This document shows positions 14,887 through 19,014 of a stretch of DNA of 19,014 bases, one piece after another. Position numbers and translations under genes: made by a program. Positions within the stretch are counted from its first letter, which is position 1. The number at the start of each line of letters is the position of its first letter. The stretch is from Treponema sp. (lineage in GTDB: Bacteria; Spirochaetota; Spirochaetia; Treponematales; Treponemataceae): assembly GCA_018385415.1 (NCBI GenBank), contig JAHAZA010000053.1:1-19014 (forward strand). The letters are read 5' to 3'. The notes beneath the pieces were generated by a model that was not told the origin of the DNA, did not search any database, and worked only from the letters and a program-made list of their open reading frames with translations.

Positions 14887-15693
14887 ATGATTACCGAAGA
14901 GTATTACGCAGAAATTTCAAAACATTTTGGCAATGTAAAAAGAGCCAGAGGGAATTTTCTCTATACCGAAAAAGGAATCCGTGTTACAGACATGTATCTT
15001 GAACATGGTCGTGCTATCCTTGGCTGGGGAAATGATAACGGAACCAGCGGTACTTCGGCATTCCTTAAATTAAAAAATCTCATTAACCGTGGACTTACAG
15101 GTTCATTCAATACTGACTTTCAGAAACAGCTTGACCGTGCAGTTAGTGACCTTTTAGGCGCAAGCTGTAAAGCATATATTTTCTCTTCAGAAGAAGATCT
15201 GGATAAAGCTGCTTTTTCTATTTCGAAAGAGCCTGTTTCTTATTTTCCGTGGATGGGGCTTGTTTGTGGTGGAGCACAGGTTTCTGATTTTGAATGTGTA
15301 AAAATTGTTCCTCCGTTACCATGGACTGAAAACATTTTTATTCTTGCTGTGCGTGATGACATTACGACTTTGTTCTTTGGGGAACGCCACAGCGGTTCAC
15401 TATGTGGAGCGTTGGCCCGATCAATTTATGATTTGATGGCTGAACTTTCTAAACGTGATGAAACTAAATGGTTCCTTTTTGACACTTACTTAAAAGATTA
15501 CTTTGTAAGAAAAGGTCCTTATCTTTATCCAAAAATGAAAGAAGATAATTACGATGCTTTTGTAAAGCATTGCCTGAACTGCAATATTGCAATCAGTCCG
15601 AATTATAATATTCCTTCAATCGTTCCTTATGGATCTGATAAAGGAGTTTTTACTCTGCTTAAAAATAATCCATGGAAGAACGGAGAAAAATGA
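14887..15693 (+). CDS. Aminotransferase-like protein lacking the PLP domain
   Basis: A 268-residue protein that resembles the two ends of a class III (glutamate-semialdehyde-type) aminotransferase joined without the middle. Residues about 15-90 look like the N-terminal part (ARGNFLYTEKGIRVTDMY, then AILGWG). Residues about 205-262 look like the C-terminal small domain (ISPNYNIPSIVPYG, GVFTLLKN). The large domain with its PLP-binding lysine is missing: the family is usually over 400 residues and no candidate lysine motif is visible. It is therefore unlikely to be a transaminase and may bind a ligand or another protein. The assignment is by pattern memory and moderate. No Shine-Dalgarno sequence is present. 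Its stop overlaps the next start (ATGA), so the two are translationally coupled. Confidence 0.6.
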   Translation: MITEEYYAEISKHFGNVKRARGNFLYTEKGIRVTDMYLEHGRAILGWGNDNGTSGTSAFLKLKNLINRGLTGSFNTDFQKQLDRAVSDLLGASCKAYIFSSEEDLDKAAFSISKEPVSYFPWMGLVCGGAQVSDFECVKIVPPLPWTENIFILAVRDDITTLFFGERHSGSLCGALARSIYDLMAELSKRDETKWFLFDTYLKDYFVRKGPYLYPKMKEDNYDAFVKHCLNCNIAISPNYNIPSIVPYGSDKGVFTLLKNNPWKNGEK

Positions 15694-15983
15694 ATCAGGG
15701 TCAAATAATTATCTGGTGTGTAAAGTTAGTACTCGGCGGAATTGCAGCATTCCTGGCTATACTGTTGTGGTCAAAAAGCCGTAACGGTGGATGGATGAGT
15801 CTTGTTGCCAGCGTTTTGATTTCGTATGCCGGAATAATTCTTAACATGATGACTGAACTTGGTATTATCAGCTTTAATAATATTTCAGTTCTCGGAATAC
15901 CAGTAATAGATTTGTGTTTTACAGCAATTCCTTCAATATTGTTGATCATTGCATTGATTCTTTTTATCAAAGAAGCTTCATAA
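15690..15983 (+). CDS. Small inner-membrane protein, unknown function
   Basis: A 97-residue protein with three hydrophobic helices, at about residues 5-25, 35-55 and 68-93, separated by short charged loops. No motif is recognised. The frame also offers an ATG at 15672, but GGAG at 15681-15684 is correctly placed for 15690, and that ATG overlaps the previous stop as ATGA. I take 15690 as the start. It sits between the aminotransferase-like gene and a chemoreceptor gene in one apparent operon, which suggests a linked membrane role. That link is only inference. Confidence 0.7.
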   Translation: MNQGQIIIWCVKLVLGGIAAFLAILLWSKSRNGGWMSLVASVLISYAGIILNMMTELGIISFNNISVLGIPVIDLCFTAIPSILLIIALILFIKEAS

Positions 15984-16027
15984 TTTATTACCGAAGCTTA
16001 TTTATTTATAGAAATGGAGAGTTTATT

Positions 16028-17941
16028 ATGGGCTTAAAAAAGTTCTTTATTGCATTTTCACTTGCAACAATTGGTGGTGCGTTAACTTTAAGATGGCTTG
16101 CCCTTGATTTTCTTTATGCTAACATGCCTGATTTTATTCCGGGGATTGCCGGCACTTTGATTTCATCGGCGGCACTTGCAACTTCCTTTTCATTTGTTCT
16201 TTACTATTGGATCAGTAAAATTGAAAAAGTAGGAAAGAAAGTTCAAAAAACTGGCGAAGTAACTGAAAAAGATAAGAAGACTGTACTTGTGTTCTTTAAA
16301 ACATTGAAATCACTCATCGTTGTTGAAAATGTCTGCGGTTTCTTTATCGGACAGCTTGTATGTATGATTCTTGATTTTAAGAATGGTGTACTTCCGTATG
16401 AATTGTCTCGTGCTGTAATCATTATGATTCAGGCATCTTTAGTCGGTGTTATTGCGGGAATGTATGAAGTTTATTACCTTGATAACAAACTGGGACCATA
16501 TCGTAAGCTTTTGCAGATTCGTTCTGTTCGTGATATGCCAGGAAAGTCCCACACAATTTCAAGCCGTATTCTTGTTACTTGTATTGCAGCTCTTTTCTTT
16601 ATGGGAATTAACTGTTTCACCTGTGGTTATTCAATTATTCACGGAGATAATATTGCATCGGGCGCAAACCTTATGCAGGAATATTTATTGCGCGGTATAA
16701 GATGTCTTATTCTTGTTGCTGCTGAATGTGTTGGATTGATTCTTATTGTTCTTAAAGAAATGAAAAATCGTCTTGCTGCCACTTCTGAACTTGTAACAAA
16801 TCTTGCAGATACAGGTGATATTACAAAACGCATTGATGTTTCAATGCAGGATGATATTGCTGTTTTAATTTCAAGCCTGAACTTTTTTCTTGATAAACTT
16901 GAGGGAATTATTATGAATCTCTCAACTGACAGTTCTGCTGTTTCTGACACGGCTAATATTCTTGAAGAATCCGCTGCAAAATCAGTTGAATCACTTAAAG
17001 TTGTAAAAGAAGCAGTTGCCTTTATTGATTCGGAAGATAAAAATAATAATGAATCAATTAAAAAAGCATACACAGATATTCAGAGTGTTAAAGATGATGC
17101 AGAAAGAGTAGAAAAACATATTCGCAATCAGGCATCAGCCATGAATGAAACATCAGAAGCTGTTGCAAAAATGAATGAAAGTATTGAAAACGTTGCAAAT
17201 ATTTCGTTGATGGCAAATCAGATTTCTGACAAACTTAAACGTACATCAGAAATGGGAACAGAAGCAATTCAGACTGCTGTTAATGCAATTTCAGAAATTC
17301 AGGGAGCATCTGTTCAGATCCAGGGAATCATTAAAATGATTCAGAAAATTGCAAGTCAGACAAACCTTCTTTCTATGAACGCATCAATCGAAGCTGCTCA
17401 TGCCGGTTCCTTTGGAGCAGGTTTTGCCGTTGTTGCTGATGAAGTTCGTAGTCTTGCCAATACTTCTTCTAAGAACGCTAAAACAATTAAAGACTACATG
17501 AATGAAATGAGTCAGAAGATTGATAACGGTGTTTCGGCAATTCAGAAAGCCGGCCTTGCATTTAATCAGATTGACAGCGATGTTGATGAAACAGTAAGAA
17601 TCGTAGAACAGATTCGTCAGGCAACTGAATTACAGAAAATCGGTGCTGCTGATACATTGCAGTCAACTCAGACAGTTGTTGAAGCAATTAACCAGATTGA
17701 AGAAGTAGCAAAACAGCAGAGACAGCATGCCGATGCAGTATATACAGTAATGCTTAACGTAGTAAATTCCTCACAAGAAATCACAAACGCTCTTGAAAAA
17801 ACTTCGGAATCAATCGAATGTGTTTCTGTAAACTTAACTGATGTAGAAGACTGTTCAAGAATCAACAAAGTCAGCGTCGAAAGTATGAATGATCACATCA
17901 ATCTTTTCAAATTAAGAAATCAACTTGCCGAAATCTTATAG
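16028..17941 (+). CDS. Methyl-accepting chemotaxis protein with six membrane helices
   Basis: A 637-residue receptor. The N-terminal 245 residues contain six hydrophobic helices (about 7-27, 40-62, 92-116, 128-150, 178-204, 220-243) and no large periplasmic sensor domain. A HAMP-like linker follows (about 244-295; DTGDITKRIDVSMQDDIAVL). Then comes a long coiled-coil signalling domain with the CheA/CheW-binding tip at about 443-475 (QTNLLSMNASIEAAHAG, then GFAVVADEVRSLA). There is no C-terminal NWETF-type CheR tether. The start is the ATG at 16028, preceded by GGAG (16016-16019); the frame is open upstream inside the previous gene. Sensing probably happens in or at the membrane. It lies 44 bases after the three-helix protein. 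Confidence 0.9.
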   Translation: MGLKKFFIAFSLATIGGALTLRWLALDFLYANMPDFIPGIAGTLISSAALATSFSFVLYYWISKIEKVGKKVQKTGEVTEKDKKTVLVFFKTLKSLIVVENVCGFFIGQLVCMILDFKNGVLPYELSRAVIIMIQASLVGVIAGMYEVYYLDNKLGPYRKLLQIRSVRDMPGKSHTISSRILVTCIAALFFMGINCFTCGYSIIHGDNIASGANLMQEYLLRGIRCLILVAAECVGLILIVLKEMKNRLAATSELVTNLADTGDITKRIDVSMQDDIAVLISSLNFFLDKLEGIIMNLSTDSSAVSDTANILEESAAKSVESLKVVKEAVAFIDSEDKNNNESIKKAYTDIQSVKDDAERVEKHIRNQASAMNETSEAVAKMNESIENVANISLMANQISDKLKRTSEMGTEAIQTAVNAISEIQGASVQIQGIIKMIQKIASQTNLLSMNASIEAAHAGSFGAGFAVVADEVRSLANTSSKNAKTIKDYMNEMSQKIDNGVSAIQKAGLAFNQIDSDVDETVRIVEQIRQATELQKIGAADTLQSTQTVVEAINQIEEVAKQQRQHADAVYTVMLNVVNSSQEITNALEKTSESIECVSVNLTDVEDCSRINKVSVESMNDHINLFKLRNQLAEIL

Positions 17942-17970
17942 TTGAAAGTAACTGAATTTTTAGTTATAGT
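17942..17970 (+). promoter_or_regulatory. Promoter reading into the tandem repeat and tRNA
   Basis: TTGAAA (17942-17947), exactly 17 bases, then TATAGT (17965-17970); five of six matches in each box. It begins immediately after the chemoreceptor stop codon. The predicted start of transcription (about 17977) coincides with the first base or two of repeat copy 1 at 17976. Confidence 0.65.
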
Positions 17971-17975
17971 AACAA

Positions 17976-18184
17976 TACGTACCAGAAAGTGAAGGTACGA
18001 TTAAAACTGGTCAGAACCTACATAGAGATTGCCTTGCAATTTCGTAGAAGTTCGAACCATGCCTTACGTACCGGAAAGTGAAGGTACGATTAAAACTGGT
18101 CAGAACCTACATAGAGATTGCCTTACAATCTCGTAGAAGTTCGAACCATGCCTTACGTACCGGCATTTATAGGTACGAACTTCT
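17976..18184 (+). repeat. 89-bp tandem repeat, two full copies and one partial, with conserved RNA-like hairpins
   Basis: Copy 1 is 17976-18064, copy 2 is 18065-18153, and a third begins at 18154 and diverges after about 24 bases. Copies 1 and 2 differ at only a few positions. Each has hairpin A: CGTACC, a 10-base loop, GGTACG. The third start keeps this stem but changes most of the loop. Each full copy also has hairpin B (18009-18058 and 18098-18147), with nested pairs GGT/ACC, GAAC/GTTC, CTAC/GTAG and GAGATTG/CAATCTC around small bulges and a loop such as CCTTA. Copy 1 has a G-T wobble where copy 2 has G-C, so that change keeps the stem. No reading frame of note is present. I know of no named RNA or DNA family that fits. 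Confidence 0.85.
18135..18184 (+). repeat. 13-bp inverted repeat ending at the 5' end of the tRNA
   Basis: AGAAGTTCGAACC (18135-18147) and GGTACGAACTTCT (18172-18184) pair over 13 bases with one mismatch. They enclose the third hairpin A. The right arm ends at the base before the tRNA, so the fold would sit exactly at the RNase P cleavage point. It competes with hairpin B of copy 2 for the left arm. Confidence 0.6.
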
Positions 18185-18258
18185 GATCCATTAGCTCACC
18201 TGGATAGAGCGGTTGCCTCCTAAGCAACAGGTAGTGCGTTCGAATCGCATATGGGTCA
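18185..18258 (+). tRNA. tRNA-Arg, anticodon CCT
   Basis: A full cloverleaf can be drawn. The acceptor stem is GATCCAT (18185-18191) with ATGGGTC (18251-18257), with one G-T wobble. The D stem is GCTC/GAGC. The anticodon stem is GTTGC/GCAAC around loop CTCCTAA, anticodon CCT at 18219-18221. The T stem is GTGCG/CGCAT with loop TTCGAAT, and the discriminator base is A. It decodes AGG arginine codons. CCA is not encoded and must be added after transcription. Confidence 0.95.
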
Positions 18259-18273
18259 TAAAACAGTGCTCTG

Positions 18274-18298
18274 CTCCTCCGAATACATTCGGGGGGGG
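18274..18298 (+). terminator. GC-rich hairpin containing a G8 tract after the tRNA
   Basis: CTCCTCCGAA (18274-18283) can pair with TTCGGGGGGGG (18288-18298) around the loop TACA, allowing T-G wobbles. It would stop or mark the 3' end of the tRNA transcript, but no T run follows, so the terminator role is uncertain. The eight G at 18291-18298 also fall in the promoter region of the next gene. Confidence 0.4.
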
Positions 18299-18317
18299 TA
18301 CTTATGTATAGTATATT
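18284..18317 (+). promoter_or_regulatory. Probable promoter of the lipoprotein gene, spacer with a G8 tract
   Basis: Overlapping -10 candidates TATAGT (18307-18312) and TATATT (18312-18317) lie 29-39 bases before the lipoprotein ATG. The only -35 match, TACATT (18284-18289) 17 bases before TATAGT, is weak. For either -10 box, the G8 run at 18291-18298 falls in the spacer or against the -35 region, so changes in G number would alter promoter spacing. Confidence 0.45.
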
Positions 18318-18345
18318 ACGGAACGTGGTATGCGAAGGAGATAAT

Positions 18346-19014
18346 ATGAAAAAATCATATTTGGTTAAGGCATTTGCAGTGATGGCTATCATGACTGCAG
18401 GTGCTTTTTTTGCTGGTTGTGCAAATCCGTCTGATGGTAGCGGAAGCAGTGCAGGTGGAACTTCTGGTGGAAGTACCGGTGGAAGCAGTTACTCTGCAAA
18501 GTATGCAGTTGGAGACATCATCTTAAATGATGGAAGTAAAGTAAATTATGAAACTGCAAAAACTTTCACAGGTAGCAATTTAGATGAATTAAAATCTAAA
18601 GCTATTGCAGTAATTTTTAGAGCAGATACAGCTAGCAAGAAAGCTCTTGGAGTAGGCTTAAAGCACGACAGAAACGGTCTAGCATGGTGTATAATTGATG
18701 CAAACGCATTCAATAAAAACATTGAAACAATCCAGTGTCCTGCAAGTGGAGATGCAGGTAACCTTACTTTTACAGTTGACACAGACGGAAGTGATAACCT
18801 TGAACAGATAGCATCATTTTTGACAACGGCAGGACTTGCAGACGATACTACAGGAACAGATGCTGATACAAGATACCCGGCATTCTACTTTGCAAAAAAC
18901 TATAAAACTACAGCAACAAATCTTGGGGCTGCATATGAAAATGGCTGGTATTTACCAACAGTAGCAGAATTGTTTGATATCTGGAAGGTAAAAGCAACAG
19001 TAGATGCAGCAAGT
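18346..19014 (+). CDS. Lipoprotein with Lcl/DUF1566-like domain (partial, cut by window end)
   Basis: The first 223 codons of a gene that runs off the window. The signal peptide MKKSYLVKAFAVMAIMTAG leads to a lipobox FAGC with the lipidated Cys25. A Gly/Ser-rich linker follows (about 26-50), then a domain starting YAVGDIILNDGSKVNY. GWYLPTVAELFDIW (200-213) matches the GWxLPTxxEL signature of Lcl/DUF1566-type domains, which are found in surface proteins of several bacteria; the binding target is not known. It should be anchored in a membrane facing the periplasm or the outside. AAGGAG (18335-18340) lies five bases before the ATG. Confidence 0.8.
   Translation, partial: MKKSYLVKAFAVMAIMTAGAFFAGCANPSDGSGSSAGGTSGGSTGGSSYSAKYAVGDIILNDGSKVNYETAKTFTGSNLDELKSKAIAVIFRADTASKKALGVGLKHDRNGLAWCIIDANAFNKNIETIQCPASGDAGNLTFTVDTDGSDNLEQIASFLTTAGLADDTTGTDADTRYPAFYFAKNYKTTATNLGAAYENGWYLPTVAELFDIWKVKATVDAAS

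Noticed and set aside
15914..16027. N-terminal extension of the chemoreceptor from 15914
   Set aside because: It overlaps the three-helix protein gene; GGAG and the first membrane helix fit 16028.
17942..17970. Terminator of the chemoreceptor gene (GTAACT with AGTTAT)
   Set aside because: The stem is only six pairs with a wobble and no T run; the same bases form a much better promoter.
17994..18072. A true tRNA inside each repeat (79 bases closed by GGTACG and CGTACC)
   Set aside because: A GTTCGAAC T-loop-like block is present but no T stem can pair around it, and the anticodon-like loop is too short for a working anticodon.
17976..18184. CRISPR array
   Set aside because: The 89-bp units are directly adjacent with no unique spacers, and only two full copies exist; no cas gene is present.
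17976..18184. Integron attC sites (integrons are known in Treponema)
   Set aside because: The hairpins resemble attC in shape, but the required ends RYYYAAC and GTTRRRY are not present, no cassette lies between copies, and no integrase is seen.
18153..18392. 79-codon leftward open frame across the tRNA
   Set aside because: It is antisense to the tRNA and the lipoprotein start, with no supporting signal.

Overview
The window looks like a chromosomal segment of a host-associated or gut/rumen-type spirochaete, most likely the genus Treponema. The basis is a 286-residue class B flagellar core flagellin (FlaB type) behind a flagellar sigma-28-type promoter, a chemoreceptor with the AAHAG-type tip common in spirochaetes, AT-rich coding sequence, a GH94 cellobiose phosphorylase (use of plant-fibre breakdown products), and a lipoprotein with an Lcl/DUF1566-like GWxLPTxxEL motif. 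This assignment is inference from gene content; no ribosomal RNA is present to fix it.

Layout. Positions 1-144 hold the end of an unidentified gene. It converges on a minus-strand cellobiose phosphorylase gene (342-2747), and a bidirectional terminator lies between them. All other genes read rightwards. A divergent promoter region (2748-3018) leads to purB (3019-4455). flaB follows (4749-5609), with a sigma-28-like promoter and a leader carrying two candidate CsrA sites. Next come thioredoxin, an unknown exported protein, an HrpB-type DEAH helicase, a small outer-membrane-like protein, and a B12-binding-type radical SAM protein. After these are an Hpt phosphotransfer protein, a receiver-only response regulator and a dNTP triphosphohydrolase in one probable operon. 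folE follows alone. The last operon encodes an aminotransferase-like protein without its PLP domain, a three-helix membrane protein and a six-helix chemoreceptor.

The right end is the least ordinary part. Just after the chemoreceptor, a good sigma-70 promoter (17942-17970) points into an 89-bp tandem repeat (two full copies and the start of a third). Each copy can fold into two hairpins. The third copy runs into tRNA-Arg(CCT). Then comes a G8 tract lying in the promoter region of a lipoprotein gene that is cut by the window end.

Two expression patterns stand out. First, five genes (6143, 7048, 11896, 14226, 14887) have no Shine-Dalgarno sequence and carry a -10 box only 6-9 bases before the ATG, so they are predicted to give leaderless or nearly leaderless mRNAs. 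Neighbouring genes have ordinary AAGGAG-type sites. Second, flaB appears to be set up for translational control by CsrA in addition to sigma-28 transcription. All promoter, terminator and RNA-fold calls were made by eye and have not been computed or tested.
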